Notes under the pieces: model-generated | Told to the model about the DNA's origin: nothing | What the model saw: only the letters and a program-made list of their open reading frames with translations | Databases searched by the model: none | Shown here: piece by piece, positions 21,500 to 34,200 of the stretch | Layout: the number at the start of each line of letters is the position of its first letter | Numbering within the stretch: position 1 is the stretch's first letter | Program-made: the position numbers and the translations under genes | Assembly (NCBI GenBank): GCA_037576215.1 | Contig: JBANDB010000002.1 | Span: forward strand, 2,170,001 to 2,234,000 | Length of the DNA: 64,000 nt | Direction of reading: 5' to 3' | Source of the DNA: Armillaria gallica | Lineage: Eukaryota > Basidiomycota > Agaricomycetes > Agaricales > Physalacriaceae

Positions 21500-22957
21500 T
21501 CATAACGCCGCCCTGTGGTTTCTCCTTGGAAGAAAATCAGCTCGAGTAAAAGCGTGTGAATCAACATGACTGACACTCATTCCACCCACTTCATGATCAT
21601 CGTTGAATACCTCTTTAGTTATCGCGACTACCGACACCTGTCCTTGCACCCTATCTGTAGGCTGCGTGCCTTCCGTTGATTGGGAGGTCATATCCCTTAT
21701 CATAGTGGTCGTGATGCTCATATCGGTTGAAGTCGTATACGTGTCTCGTCCACCCATAATTCGGATTCGCGAATTCAGCACCATGTAAACGGTATTAGCA
21801 TACAGTTTGGGCATAAGCAGGGCGGGTGCTGTATAGAAACTCTGATCAGGCAACGCAAAAAAGAGGATAAGGTTGAGCAGAGCGACAACAGCTGGGCATA
21901 GATGGCATTAACTTTGTGACGACGGCGGATAGTGCAAAGGAAATACCTGTCACAGATCCCGTTTCAATAGTAAGACGAATTAACTTTGTGACAATGATTC
22001 GGGTGCGACGGAAGCCAGTATTGCTGCGCATAAGCTACAAAATAGTATCAACATCAATGACGGTAACTGAAAGAGAGAAAGAGCTCACATAGTAAGTCAT
22101 GCAAATAGCGATGACGACATCACACAAGGCAGCACCTCCGCACCAGATCTAAGTGTACTTCAGCACCATGAACACGGGATATCTTGTTAGCTAATTACCC
22201 CGACGGCGACGGACGTCTTCTGGTTATTGAGTTTAGTGATGTTGCCTGCTTGGAAAGAGAAGACGCCTGTAATTATAGCGGCTACAGAGCTCGTCAAGGA
22301 CACCTATAAATAGATAAGCCAAACTTCCACGGAGAAGGAGCACGGCAACGAACGCAGGTGACGAATATCGGGACGATTCGTGACTTTGACAATATGAAGA
22401 TTCGGTATGCATAGAAGACTTGTCCGACACAAGCAGCTGTATTCATGTTTAGTAACTTAGTGACAGAAAACAAGCAGAAGATGCCGCACTTACTAGCAGC
22501 ACTCATGACGGGGACAGTGAGCCAATTGAAACGCATCTCAGTGACTGCTTCCAAATCACCGAAGCCGTACCCGAACACTGCAAAGATGTCGTGGCTGACG
22601 AGTATTGTCTGAACAAATTCGACAACGTAGACGCCATAGACAAGATATTTTGTGAATTTCCTGTCTTTCGGAAATGCTAGATAGTACAGATCTAACGAGA
22701 ATGAATCAGAAATAATTCACTACTATGAATGAGCGACGCACACAGCTGCACAGAAAGAGTTCCGAAGAGCCCCCAGTGCAGGAGAGAGGCGACAATCTGA
22801 ATTACTGTGTCAGCGACCGAATATATTGAAGGCAAAAATTTGACGATTCACGAACCATAGGTCCAGACCTTAGAACAGATGATTCAGTACACACACTGCT
22901 CAACTCCACGATGGTAACTCACAGTCTTTCTATAGGATAACCTGCGGGGATGGGCAT
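21500..22957 (-). CDS. DUF6534 copy C, seven-helix membrane protein (intact)
   Basis: Fungal DUF6534-domain protein, function unknown, predicted plasma or internal membrane protein. Frame-checked exons: 22957-22923, 22868-22856 (13 nt), 22796-22742, 22691-22494, 22436-22363, 22303-22199, 22148-22089, 22034-21947, 21891-21500; 1020 nt, 339 residues. Start chosen at MPIPAGYPIERL because the microexon then joins as SGPM and leads in phase into IVASLLHWGLFG. Predicted helices lie near residues 16-40, 45-68, 85-110, 117-140, 158-180, 198-222 and 225-243. Family core: IWCGGAALCDVVIAICMTYY, TGFRRTRIIVTKLIRLTIETGSVT, PKLYANTVYMVLNSRIR. The tail contains VSVVAITKEV, found in most paralogues. The 5' intron donor after PIF is GTCACC, weak but at the same place in all copies. 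Confidence 0.88.
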
Positions 22958-24689
22958 GTTGTATCTGGAGTCGTTTTGTCGGTCCTGAAGGGAAAGAAGC
23001 TTTAGCCTTTACATATACTTCTGACAGTCATCGTGAGAGATTTGAAGGAAGGCGTACAAATTCCCAAGTCCGGTCAGCCTTACACCTCGGCATCTGAGGC
23101 GAATGGGAATTAGTAGTTGAACTCCCTTGATTTCATCCATGCTCATCGGTAGTGGTGACCGCGCCGACTCACTAAATGAATTATTGCATCTCCGTTCTAC
23201 CCGTTCAGAAAAAAAACTCCAAACAAATTTCTAGTGGAAGAGATCCTGGCGCGGTGATATCAAGCTCGCATGAAAACCACCCCTGGAAAAAACTGCCAAG
23301 GAACATGAAGGTACCACGGTTATCGCCTCTGCAGCTTCTCCCGGGCCCTTCATCAACAATCTTTCAGGCCTCTCACATTCCTGTGATTTTGTTGGTTCGA
23401 AGGGCCACAACTCGGAAAGCGGAACGATCCAAGAATGATCAGGGTGGCAATCGTAGCATCCATCCCTTTGCAACGAACCATCTCTCCTCGTCACATCTTC
23501 CAGGTATCCTCCGATAATCATCCTACACGGTCAAGGAGACTTAGAACTGCACAGCTCCAAGTCAAGGACTCATCGAAGTTACGTCGAAGGAAATTCAAAC
23601 ATGGGAAAACGATATCCCATCACAAGTCCCCACCTACAGTGACGATCTACTAAGTATCCTGCCAATCTACATGAATTCTTGACTTTCTGTTGGAATATGG
23701 CAATCCGGCATCATGCCAAACTTGCTTATTAAGGAAGAAGATATAGGAAAAGTGTAGAAAGTTCTAGTAAATAGTCATTTAGTATAAAAGTAGGTACAGT
23801 AGTGTACACCCTCATGCGTTTGCAGAGCTCAGCCAAGCGCAATATCATTGGCTTGACACCGCGCACATCTATACTGGGAACGAACTGATCCCCCGTTTTA
23901 CGACATTTTCTTTCCCAAGCCACCAGTAGGTTCACCAACTTCGACTATAAATATGGCTAACATGACGTGTGGAAGGACCTTATCTATTATTGCACCGATA
24001 CAGTGACTTCAAACTTAGAACACGGCACTTTTAACCCGCCAACATTCAAGAGTCTTCCTAACCCACCTCAGAAGGGTCCCAATTCAATAGGAACTATAAT
24101 TGAGATACCGCCTATAATATCTTGACTGCCCCTGGGGATCAAACAGTCCTCAGCGGACTACTCAGTACCTAGACCTTACTCTCCTCCCTAGACTCACCGT
24201 GACAGATTTCATCACTGCAACAGTCGACATGATGTGTCTTGTCAGCTGATGCTACAGAGCCTTCAATCCATCGCAGTCTAAGACAAGGAACGAAGAAACT
24301 TATCTTAGTCTCTTTAATCGCGGCTTGTGATATGCCGCTCCAGTGCGACTGAATAAGCCGGGCCGAGGAAGGAAGGAATTGAATGATAGAAGACGGGCAA
24401 ACATTCACGAATGAGCCTCTGTTACCTGCTCCCCACATTGCATATGGAACTGGAGCTTTTCGCGTACTTGCTTGGCTGACGCTCTAGGCATGTTCTTCTT
24501 GATCTTAGCTTCGAGGAAATGAGTGAACTGAGAACCGCCCTGCCTCTTTGTAAGCCGATGCATATGTGATTCGCGGCGGGCCTCTCACCTTTGGGCGCCC
24601 TTCCATGTAAGAATATCGTACCAACACCAGCGGGAATTTAGGAGTTTGCATCATTGGTACCAGAGGACCCAAGATTGTTTTAGTGCGCG
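22958..24689. other. Upstream region of copy C and duplicated intergenic DNA
   Basis: From 22960 to 23660 it resembles other copies' upstream DNA (GGTCAAGGAGACTTAGAACTG near 23529; GTGACGATCTACTAAG near 23639). From 23950 to 24300 it matches 15540-15900. A minus-strand frame at 24169-24438 has no recognisable domain. No gene is supported. Confidence 0.4.
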
Positions 24690-25875
24690 CTATCGTGATA
24701 GGGAAAGATAATGACCGTTCGGAGAAAGTCCAAACTTGGTCTCTTGAAAGGTTTTAGTTGCTTCATAAACTGCGAAAGATTGAGAAAGACAGCAACAAGA
24801 CACGTCGGGATCCACAATTACCTCAGATGGTTCAGGCCAAGAACATTGCTTGACGCCCAGAATCTCCATGATGAGAAAATGGTCGTTGTCAGTGTAATAT
24901 GTCATGAAAGGGGTATCCTTTCCGCCTTCTCGCGTGATGTCCAACGAGGCCTTGCTCATGATCGCCTTTGTACCCATCCACGCGCCCGTGATGTCCGGGC
25001 AGCTCTTTGGGCAGCTCCGGACATGTTTTCCATTTGCGTAAAAGCAGACGTGGTGAAATGGCAAAAGACATAGCTTTATGAAGTTGTTAGTTCTTTATTG
25101 TCAGTAGAAGAGTAACACGGACTCACGAGTCCAATCTTTTCGCGTCTTTGTATCCATCCATCTTCATTGCGCCAATCGTGTTAGACTTGAGCTCAGGCTT
25201 TGCTTTCTCCCAGTTTGGCCATGCGGGAAACGCAGTAACGTCGAGCTTGGAAGAGGTCTGATAGGCTTTCCCGTGAAAGAGGTTATCGATCCCCTGAGAA
25301 TCCCACAAGGCATAGCGCAGTTTTTCGATGACTTCCTCATTGGACAAAGCCCGCGATTCTAGAGGTGACAGGTCAGAGACACCCATACACTGTGGCCAGA
25401 TGCGATTCACGGTGTTGAACGCGCCATTGTCCTTGTCGGGATCAGCAATTCGTAATTTTGACGTGACCTCGGCAATCTCGTCGTCGGTGAGATATTTTCC
25501 GCTAGTTGGGTGGTGAGAAAAATCGGCCTTGGTAATATGAAAGAACAAGGAAACGGGGTATAGCCGGCGGCCGCCCCGGATATCGGCATCACCCGGTCGT
25601 TGCCACATTTTCGGGGTCCTGGCGTTCATGTCCTTATCGAGACTTCCCGTCTCCTTGCTGCCGACTACATTCGTCACACCACTCTGCCTGGATGTACAAC
25701 TTTCCCGGCCACATGCACGGTACTTACGGGTGCAGGTGACTTCAGAATTACGTTTTTCAATCTCACTACAACCCGATGGCGATACGCGTACCTCAAGGCA
25801 GAATAAAATTCTTTCGGCAATGCAGCTACCTCCATCTGTCTGTACAATACCCACAACCTTTTGGCAGTCATTCAA
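24690..25875 (-). CDS. Uncharacterised multi-exon gene or gene remnant
   Basis: A coding-looking minus-strand stretch. The best exon, about 25590-25126, reads TSGKYLTDDEIAEVTSKLRI, RIWPQCMGVSDLSPLES, EEVIEKLRYALWDSQGIDNLF and ends AKRLDS at a strong GTGAGT donor (25126). After a short intron with an AAAG acceptor near 25072 a second exon reads FYANGKHVRSCPKSCP, GAWMGTKAIMSKASLDITREGG and DNDHFLIMEILGVKQCSWPEP. Upstream, MTAKRLWVLYRQMEVAALPKEFYSAL (25871) may be exon 1, with a GTAAGT donor near 25730. I do not recognise the family. No frame runs unbroken over all pieces, and I could not phase the upstream exons, so it may be partly decayed. It is the only single-copy gene-like piece between copies C and D. 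Confidence 0.4.
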
Positions 25876-26684
25876 TCTTTCAAGTCGTATCTCTCATCGC
25901 TCTCATACCATCCTGGACAGCCCCGTTACGTCCTCCCCAAATCGCGTCCGAAAGCATACTGGTCCCTTGTAATGGTCTTCGGATTGCTCACTGAATGATA
26001 ACCATCATCTCTTCGTGTGTAAGGAACCCCAATTGAGCGAAGCAGAGCTGGTTTCTTTCGCCCGGTCCGAACCTGCAGACGACAGGCATGGCTAAGGATG
26101 AGATTGGTCGGAACGAAACGTGTTCCTTGGTACAAGGGACCCCTTGTGGATTCATGGTGGGGGATATATGATGGGCAACGAATGCGGTACGTAAATTCGT
26201 GGTGTCCATTTCAAATACATCATTCAACTCAACCTAGGTATCGCGAGGATAAGTATCCAAGAACACAACCAAGTCAAGTACTTCCTCTGTGCGTTGCTCA
26301 AACTTTGTTTCCGTGGATGACTTCTGTACAGTCAATCAGCTATCGCTTATCGCCTAGTACATGAATCCTGTCGCACTGCACAATTTTTGGACGCCTATTC
26401 TCACCTACTCAGTGGTTTGCAAGATAGCCGAAGATTGTGCATGCGCCAGAAGTAGGATTAACTTTCTGACCTACTTCCCGTCTGATCAATTTTCAGGGAC
26501 CATCTCGTTATGTTCCTTGGTAGACATCTCTACGAAGAGAAAGTCCTACCCATGCTGAGTGCCCTGATGGTTTTTTTCGGTCGGTGATTCTTGCATCCGG
26601 AATTCATTGCAGAGAGCAACGCGTTAAAGATGAACGTCGCTCTTTGAATGGATATTATTGGCAAACTCATGTAAGAACTTGGAA

Positions 26685-28301
26685 CTATAAGCGTAAAAAG
26701 CAACCGTTTATATAACTATATATGTAAAGGGAGCGCAATACATTGGCACATAACGGTATAAGATTTGAATTAGCTTCGGTATGTATAACAATAAGACCGA
26801 AAATAGTAGGGCGAGGTGGGCTCAAAGAATGCACTCTAATAGTTACACGGAGAGATTCATACTGCCGTCCTGTGGTTTCTCCTTGTAGGAAAATCAGCTC
26901 CAGTAAAGCGCACGAATCAATATGACTGACACTCGTTCGATTCATCTCATGATCACTGCTGAATACCTCTTTAGTTATCGTGACCACTGTCGCCTGTCCT
27001 TGCACCCCGTCCGTTCGCCGTGTGCCTTGCGTTGGGTGTGGGGTGGTATCCATAATCAAAGTGATTGTGAGCTCCATATCGTTGGAAGACGTATAGGTAT
27101 CTCGTCCCCCTATAATCCGGATTCGCGAATTCAGCACCATGTAAACGGTATTAGCATACAATTTAGGCATGATGATGGCTAGTGTCATATAGACAGTCTC
27201 ATGAGTGAGCACAAAAAAGAAAGTGAGGTTAAGGAAAGCTCCAATAGCTAAAAGCAGGCGGCGTTGATCTTGTTACAGCAGTGGACGATGTGGAGTAAAT
27301 ACCTGTCACAGATCCCGTTTCAATGGTGAGACGAATTAGCTTCGTGACCAAAATTTGGGTCTGACGAAAACCGGTGCTGCTGTGTATAAGCTACGACGTG
27401 GTATCAGTGTCTATGAGGTTAACTGAAAGAGAGAAAGAGCTCGCATAGTAGGTCATGCAGACGGCGATGACAATATCGCACAAGGCGGAGCCTCCACACC
27501 AGATCTATGCGTACATTAGCACGATGAATGGGACATCTAGTTGATTGCTTACTCCAATGGCGATGGACGTCCTCCGGTTATGGATTGCAGTGATGTCGCC
27601 TGCTTGAAAGCAATAGACGCCCGTGATTATAGCTGCCACAGAGCTGGTCAAGGATACCTGTCAAGGGATGAGCTAGACTGCCATTGGATAAAAAGCGCGG
27701 CAACGAACACAGATAACGAATGCGGGGACGATTCGTGACCTTGACAATATGACGATTCGGTATACATAGAAGGCATGTCCGACACACGCAGCTGTATCCA
27801 TGTTAAGTGATAGAAAACGAGCAGGTGCTGCACGTACCAACAGCGCTCATGATGGGGACGGTGAGCCAATCAAAATGCATTTCAGTCAGGGCTTCAATAT
27901 CACCGAAGCCGTACCCGAACATTGCGAAAGCATCATGGGTAACGAACATCGTCTGAACAAATTCGACAATGTAGATGCCATAGACGAGACATTTTATAAT
28001 TTTTCTGTCGTAAGGAAATGCTAGATAGTACAGATCTAGCGAGAATGCGTCAGAAACAATTCATTACCAGCATGAATGAGCGACGCACACAGCTGCACAG
28101 AGAGAGTCCCGAAAAGTCCCCAGTGCAAGAGATAGCCGATGATCTGAATTGCCGTGTTAGTGACTGAACATTTTGCACGCACATGTTTGACGTACCAAAG
28201 GTCCAGACCTTAAACGTGATGATTCAGTACATACCTCCGCTCAATTTCGCGCTGGTGACTCACAGTCTTTCTATAGGATAACCTGTGGGGACCGGCAGCA
28301 T
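26685..28301 (-). CDS. DUF6534 copy D, seven-helix membrane protein (reads intact)
   Basis: Same family and layout as copy C. Frame-checked exons: 28301-28264, 28208-28196 (13 nt), 28143-28089, 28035-27838, 27791-27718, 27657-27553, 27504-27445, 27390-27303, 27247-26685; 1194 nt, 397 residues. N-terminus MLPVPTGYPIERL, then SGPL, IIGYLLHWGLFG. Core IWCGGSALCDIVIAVCMTYY and SSTGFRQTQILVTKLIRLTIE are present. Intron 7 starts GCGAGC instead of GTGAGC, a GC-AG donor shared with copy E. The helix region around TAIHNRRTS and the last helix (FFFVLTHETVYMTLAIIMPK) differ from the other copies. The tail is longer than in C, running to 26685 with a hydrophobic, tyrosine-rich end that probably reflects a shifted stop. 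Confidence 0.82.
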
Positions 28302-30296
28302 GTTGTATCTGGAGTCGTTTTTCTGATCATGATGGGAAAGAAGCTGTACATATATTACTGTTAACCATCGTGAGAGACTTGAAGGAAGGCACACAAATAC
28401 CAAAGGCGGGTCAGTATCACACCACAGAAACTAAGGTGAAAGGCTGTCCAACTACTCCGATTTTAATCATGTTCATTAGAGTCAAAGCATTGAGCTATCA
28501 AATTGATTGTCATAATTTTGTTCCACTGGTTCAAGAGAAATGTCCGAACCAAGGTAGACGAGAGAAGAGATACAGGTGCGCTGATATCAAGTTGCTATTG
28601 AAACTATCTTCAGAATGAATTGTGGGAAGGTTGAAGGATTCGTTATTTACCGGGCTATACAGTTGGCGCGTCAGACATCTATCATATCTTGTTCGTCGTC
28701 CAATAGGTGAATTGAAAGCAGCTTATTGTGCCCTGATATTCTCCAGACGTCAAGAGTATTTTTGATATCTCATAGTGGTCGGTGTTCTTGTTGATATGAA
28801 GAAGTCCTACAGCCATCGGAATGCGGCAGCCTGTGTCTTTGATTGCTATGGGTGGCAATCTCTGTTTCTACTATCTATTTGCACCGAATCATTCCTGGTT
28901 CATATCTTCCGGGCCTCCCCATCGACAATCGTATTGCACTGAGAGCGGTCAAGGAGCATAAAACTAGGCTCGAGCTCATCGATGATCTACGGTCCGAGGT
29001 TTCTTGGTCGTGGGTCTCTCGGTCTTGAGCTCGGCTTGGGAGTTGACTAGATGGTAGCGAGGATTTCTTTGGGTTCATTGCCGTTTCCTTGCGTCCGGCG
29101 TGCCTGAAGGTACCGTGCCGTGTAATGATGAGATGAGATGACGAAAGGAAATGAAAGCGTGGGAAAGCACACCAAAATAGAAATTCTGAATCAACCACCA
29201 TCATCTATCCCGCCAATTTACGAGAATTCTTATGCTTTCTTCGAACGACCAGTGCTGGAGACAAGCCCGTCAACATTGTGCCCTATTGTCAGGGTTTGAC
29301 ACTGCTTATACATGATGCTGAAGATGGTGGCCTCGCAGGAAAACTTTGGCTTGATTGAGTGCGTCTGATGTTACAGACCAGCGTCCCGGCAAGGTCTGGT
29401 ATGTCAGTTCATATGACAATCTCACAGTTGCAGATCTGTAGGAGAGAACGAGTACGTCTTCTTCCCATGCATATGCGTCTGTTGCTGAATTTCTTATGGC
29501 GGGCGCCAGGGTCACAGATGGACACGAAGCCTGGAGAAATCGACTGGGATCTTCTGGCATTGTTGTCTATTGCTAACAGTGTGGCGATATTGTGTAATAA
29601 TCCATGCGGCTGAAAGGGCAGCACGCAATGCGAGACAATACGCCCCGAGAAGGACAAGAGCTTCTTCAAGGCCGAAGAGTTGTTACTAGGTCGTTTAGGC
29701 TACCAGCCACGATCCTCTGATTTTCGCTTTCATCGCCAGCACGACTTCAAGCGCCGTGTTAGGAGATAAGGTCCCATTCTACCTTACAGACTCGATCTCT
29801 ATCAGCTGATAGATTGTATTAACGTGTATCGTGATGGTTAGTAGATCTTCTGACCACTGATACGATATATATCAAGATAAGAATACTCGGGAAAGAAGAC
29901 GCCACAAGCCAGATTCTTCTCACTCTGTTCCTTGACCTTTACATCCGGCAATACGAAGGTGCGCAGACTGGTGTCCGCGTTCTACGGGTTCCATCGAGGA
30001 AACCGTCGGCTTTCCGAGTTCTTGTGAAGAAATTTGGGGAGACTGTAATGTTCTAAAGCTGGAGGCCATATACCGACTACGTTCATTATCGTGGTGGGGA
30101 TACCAGGGCGTGAGTGAAGGATGATACCCCTGTACGGTGTGAATCAGCTACGGAGGAAAAAGATGCGCTAGCCCCACAGATAGCAAGGGGTCTAGAGAAA
30201 TGTACGTGATCATCGGATCCTAAGCACATCATGTATCAATCTTCACCAGCGCTAGTATTGCCTTTTTTTCCATGTTTATGATGACTTATCACAAAC
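28302..30296. other. Upstream region of copy D and intergenic DNA
   Basis: 28302-28830 matches upstream DNA of copies B and H. Near 28945 and 29155 the GAGAGCGGTCAAGGAG and GTGGGAAAGCA modules recur; 29200-29340 matches 19500-19630, including AAGATGGTGGCC. From 29340 to 30296 I see no repeat or gene I can support. Confidence 0.4.
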
Positions 30297-30848
30297 GTGA
30301 GGATTGAAAGAAGTTCTTTGATGAATCACTTGTCCAATTCGACCGTATTCCAAAGATATACTGGGCGTTCTTCCTTGGGGTTTGTTTCAGATCGAACTGC
30401 TCGAGAATTGCCCATCGTTGACATGCACTGGCATGTGACTGTTGATGTAGTTCCGAAGTTCAGCCTATCTAGCTTTCCGAATCACACCCATCTTTCGTAC
30501 ATAACAAGCTACTCATTGTTTTACTTGTCTTTGACTGTTTTTCTCTCGTCACTTTCCATCCTAATTTGCAAGGTGCGTGTGCATTTGAGCCTTTATTTCT
30601 GTACTAACCACTCATTGGCACAGGTTCTGTGTGGCTTCTCGCAAATTTGCCACGTTAAGCTAATCCTCATCGGAGCTGCGTCTGTTTCCGTCGTTCTGGA
30701 TCTCATAGACCAGGCTACAAAAGTCTTCACAAATGCCGCCTTATCCCAACGTTATAGTGAGTCCCATCCAACAAATCAATTGGCCCTTTCTGTTTTAGGT
30801 ATGACGGAGACCATCATTGCTATAACGCATCGGTTGACCAACGAATGA
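30297..30848 (+). CDS. Hypothetical protein with two intron-like gaps (fragment?)
   Basis: Two good fungal introns are visible: GTGCGT...CACAG (about 30572-30624, with CTAAC branch-like motif) and GTGAGT...TTTTAG (about 30756-30798). Spliced, the last exons read ILIGAASVSVVLDLIDQATKVFTNAALSQRY, SMTETIIAITHRLTNE and stop at 30846-30848. The amphipathic helical character recalls the N-terminal region of some fungal STAND-type NTPases, but this is only a resemblance and no NTPase follows. The start is uncertain: frames upstream of the first intron are serine/leucine-rich and may be non-coding. Probably a fragment. Confidence 0.3.
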   Translation: MRIERSSLMNHLSNSTVFQRYTGRSSLGFVSDRTARELPIVDMHWHVTVDVVPKFSLSSFPNHTHLSYITSYSLFYLSLTVFLSSLSILICKVRVHLSLYFCTNHSLAQVLCGFSQICHVKLILIGAASVSVVLDLIDQATKVFTNAALSQRYSESHPTNQLALSVLGMTETIIAITHRLTNE

Positions 30849-31447
30849 GTACTGGAGGATGAGGCTCTATGCTTCTGGGTTTTGTGGCTGTTGTCAAGTA
30901 TTGTGGGAAACAGGAGAGTTGGTCACGACAGGACCGTCCGTGAGTTTATGATATATTGGAGACGAGGAATCTGCTCTTATACACGTTTGTCAATAGATCA
31001 TTACCTGTGCCATCCGGAATCGACATGTGGCTGACGTGTCCGTAGTCCCATCGCAGATGAATAAGTACACCTGATAACTCATTCCTGCACACTTTCACTC
31101 GACCGGTTCAATAGATACTTGACGAGTTTCCTCTCTGGAGTCTGTTGTGTCCAGCATGTAAGCACGCCAAATCATGGTCGATGACGGAGATCTGAAAGTT
31201 ATCAAATACCAGATCAATCAGGTGAGCCAACGAGCTTGCGACAAACTTGTTATCATAAGTTGATGCGTTGTATATTTTATTCTAAGGCGGGAAAATAGTT
31301 CATTGTTTATTACTGAACTTAGCGTGGCACTTTTCACCTATGTCAATAGAGTCGAGTCCTCTGAGATGGATTGAAGGTCACGGGCTTAGAGATTATAATA
31401 CGTCGAACGTATGCGTCTCCGCACCAAGTCCGTTGGTAATCTACTTG
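30849..31447. other. Intergenic DNA left of copy E
   Basis: 31340-31510 matches 41040-41260 left of copy G: TGCTTGAAGTCGGAAAGA and AAGCTCAACGGGAC occur in both. No gene seen. The match shows that E and G were duplicated together with their 3' flanks. Confidence 0.4.
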
Positions 31448-33067
31448 TTAATCAAGACAGTTTGCTTGAAGTCGGAAAGATAAGCTCAACGGGACGCATT
31501 TCAGCATGAAACCGTAACATCTAACATCGGTAATTGTTACAACAAGACGAGATAAACATTTCGGGCGGGTTCCTATACATAGTGTTAGCTCTAAAAATGT
31601 TCTCGAACAGTTACGCGGCATATCCCATGCTCTTGTCCTGGAGGAAAAATCAGCTCCAATTAAAGTGTATGAACCGTAAAGACTGACATTCATTCGCCCC
31701 ATTTCGCAATCACCGTTGAGCACTTCCTTAGTTATCGCAACCACTGATGCCCGCCCTTGCCTCCCATCCGTTCCCAGTGAATTTTGTGGTGATTGAGAAT
31801 TAGTATCCCGTATCATAGTACTACCGGCTGAGATGATCATATCTGTCGAAGATGTGTAGGTATCCCGTCCACCCAGAATTCGGATTCGCGAATTCAGCAC
31901 CATGTAAACGGTATTAGCATACAGCTTTGGCATGATGAGGGCCGGTGTCCCGTAGAAAGTCTGACGAGGGAACGCATAAAAGAGGATAAGGTTCAGCAGA
32001 GCGACAACAGCTGAAAGTAGGCGGCGTTAATCCCATGATAGCGGTGGATGGTGTGGAGTAAATACCTGTTACAGATCCCGTTTCAATAGTAAGACGGATT
32101 AACTTCGTGACCAGGATTCGGGTCTGGCGGAAACCAGTATCTCTACGCATAAGCTAAGAAGCAGTATCAACATCATTGAAGATAGCCGAATGAGAGAAAG
32201 TGCTCGCGTAGTAAGTCATACAGATAGCGATAACGATATCACACAAGGCGGAGGCTCCGCACCAAATCTACGCATGCGTCAGCGCGATGAAGATGAGACG
32301 CCTAGTCAGTTGTTTACCCCGACGGCGACGGAGGTCTTCCGGTTATTGAGTTTAATGATGCTGCCTGCTTGGAAAGAGTAGACGCCCGTGATTATAGCTG
32401 CCACAGAGCTTGTCAAGGACACCTGTAAATAGATGAGCGAGACTGCCATAGTGAAAGAGCATGGCACCGAACACAGATGACGAGTACCGGGATGATTCGT
32501 GACTTTGATAATATGAAGATTCGGTACGCATAGAAGCCCTGCCCGACACAAGCAGCTGTGTTCATGATAAGTAATGGAAGCTGGCCAGAAGATGCTGCAC
32601 GTACCAGCAGCGCTCATGATAGGGACAGTCAGCCAATTAAAGTGCATGTCAGTGAGTGTCTCGATGTCACCGAAGCCGTACCCGAACATTGCGAAAGCAT
32701 CGTGGGTAACGAGCATCGTCTGAGCAAATTCGACGATATAGATGCCATAGACGAGACTTTTTGTAAATGTTCTGTCGTTCGGAAATGCTAGATAGTACAG
32801 ATCTGACGAGAATTTAGAATTGAATTGCTGCTAAGAATGGGGCGGACGCACACAACTGTACAGAAAGAGTCCCGAAGAGTCCCCAGTGCAAGAGACCGGC
32901 GACGATCTGAATTTCTGTGTTAGGGATTGAATTGCCTAAACGTAAAAAAAAAAAAGCGAACCTCAGGTCCTGACCTGAAATAAGATGATTCAGTACATAC
33001 CATTGCTCGATTCCACAATGATAACTCACAATCTTTCGATGGGATAACCTGCAGGGACGGGGAACAT
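31448..33067 (-). CDS. DUF6534 copy E, seven-helix membrane protein (reads intact)
   Basis: Same family and nine-exon layout as copy C. Start at 33067 (MFPVPAGYPIER); the microexon adds SGPE; exon 3 reads IVAGLLHWGLFGTLSVQL; exon 4 LYYLAFPNDRTFTKSLVYG, FAQTMLVTHDAFAMFGYGFGDIETLTDMHFNWLTVPIMSAAG; exon 9 from 32010. All phases close at 1194 nt, 397 residues. Core IWCGASALCDIVIAICMTYY, DTGFRQTRILVTKLIRLTIE and PKLYANTVYMVLNSRIR are present. The intron 7 donor is GCGAGC, as in copy D. The tail after VVAITKEVLNGD is long and basic/cysteine-containing. It groups with F and G by sequence (AGSTMIRDT-type tail) and by flanking DNA. Confidence 0.83.
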
Positions 33068-34200
33068 CTGGGATCGGTTTGCCTGCCCTGAATGGAAAGA
33101 ATCTGTATACATATATTACTGACAATCATCGTGAGAGACTTAAAAGAAGGTACACGAATACCCAAAGCTTGTCAGCCAAGTTTCATCACGCCACGGAAAC
33201 CAGCGAACCAACGACTCATGTCAACCATGTTCACGCGGTCAGCCTCGTATTGATCCATTGACCTTATTGACGTGATTCCGATCCACAGCAGCGGTTGAGA
33301 AGGAATCTTCGGACCAGATTAGGCGAAGAGGCAACGGCAGGTCGATATTGAAAATAAGTCCTGCAAAATTTACAGTTGCTCCGTCAATAAACTTTAGCTT
33401 GAGGAAGAAGATTTATCACTCACCACGCTACACAGTTGTTGGAATACTCTGTAGACAAGTTCGACGCGCATCTACAAGTAGCCAGGGAAGGTCGAACGCC
33501 AGGAAACTCCGTGCACTCTTCTTCCTTTCCGAGTTATTCTGAGCTCATTAATGAAGTGGTATGCATCGCAAGTCTGATCTATCGGATCTACATTCATCCA
33601 GTGATTTCAAAGTTATTCTAGTCTCAAACACTCCGCAATGTAAATCTTGGCCACACGCTGATGAGGAACTTGATATCACGATGGGCACGTTTGACGCACC
33701 ACTGGTGAGAAAGACTTCAAGGTGGAAAGCTTTCTTGTGTTTTAGTCTTGTGTGACATACAGATCATCCAGCGAAAATTCCCGCTCTTTGGAATCGAGAC
33801 TCGGTTCCGTGGACGGCATCGAAGGTGGCATCAAAACAAGGAACACCTCTGACCTCGGAACCCTGCGACATGAAGTTCCTGATTGTGGTAGCCAGTCCTG
33901 TAGTAGCGCCGTTAGTGACGCATGAGAACAATCCTCCCCTTAGTACCTATCTGAAGATCCTGTGCTCCCTTCCCCACCGAGCAGGCAAGAATAGACGCAC
34001 TGATCAGTATATCTCAGCACCGTATTAGTTCCTAGCCCTCAACTTCAGGCACGATGTATTAAATGAAGACATACAAGACTCATCGACAGGGACGAACGCG
34101 GGAAGAGCAATAAACTCCGAGTCGCTTACTTGCTTGATGGATTGGAGAGTGGGAGAATTGGAGTCAAAACGACAGCCACTGGTCACCTGCACCGACGGGG
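33068..34200. repeat. Duplicated 5' flank of copy E (block Q, copy 1 of 3)
   Basis: Homologous to 39591-40720 and 42812-43690. Shared landmarks: AATACCCAAAG, TTTCATCACGCCACGGAA, GAATACTCTGTAGACAAG and TTCCTGATTGTGGTAGCCAG. On the minus strand it holds exon-like pieces (SPTLQSIKQ followed by a GTAAGC donor at about 34125) of an unrecognised gene. It shows that E, F and G were duplicated as units including about 1 kb of 5' DNA. Confidence 0.5.

Noticed and set aside
27800..28024. Plus-strand ORFs across DUF6534 exons 4-5 (also at 32558-32791 and 42308-42535)
   Set aside because: They recur at the same place in several copies only because they are the opposite strand of conserved DUF6534 exons.
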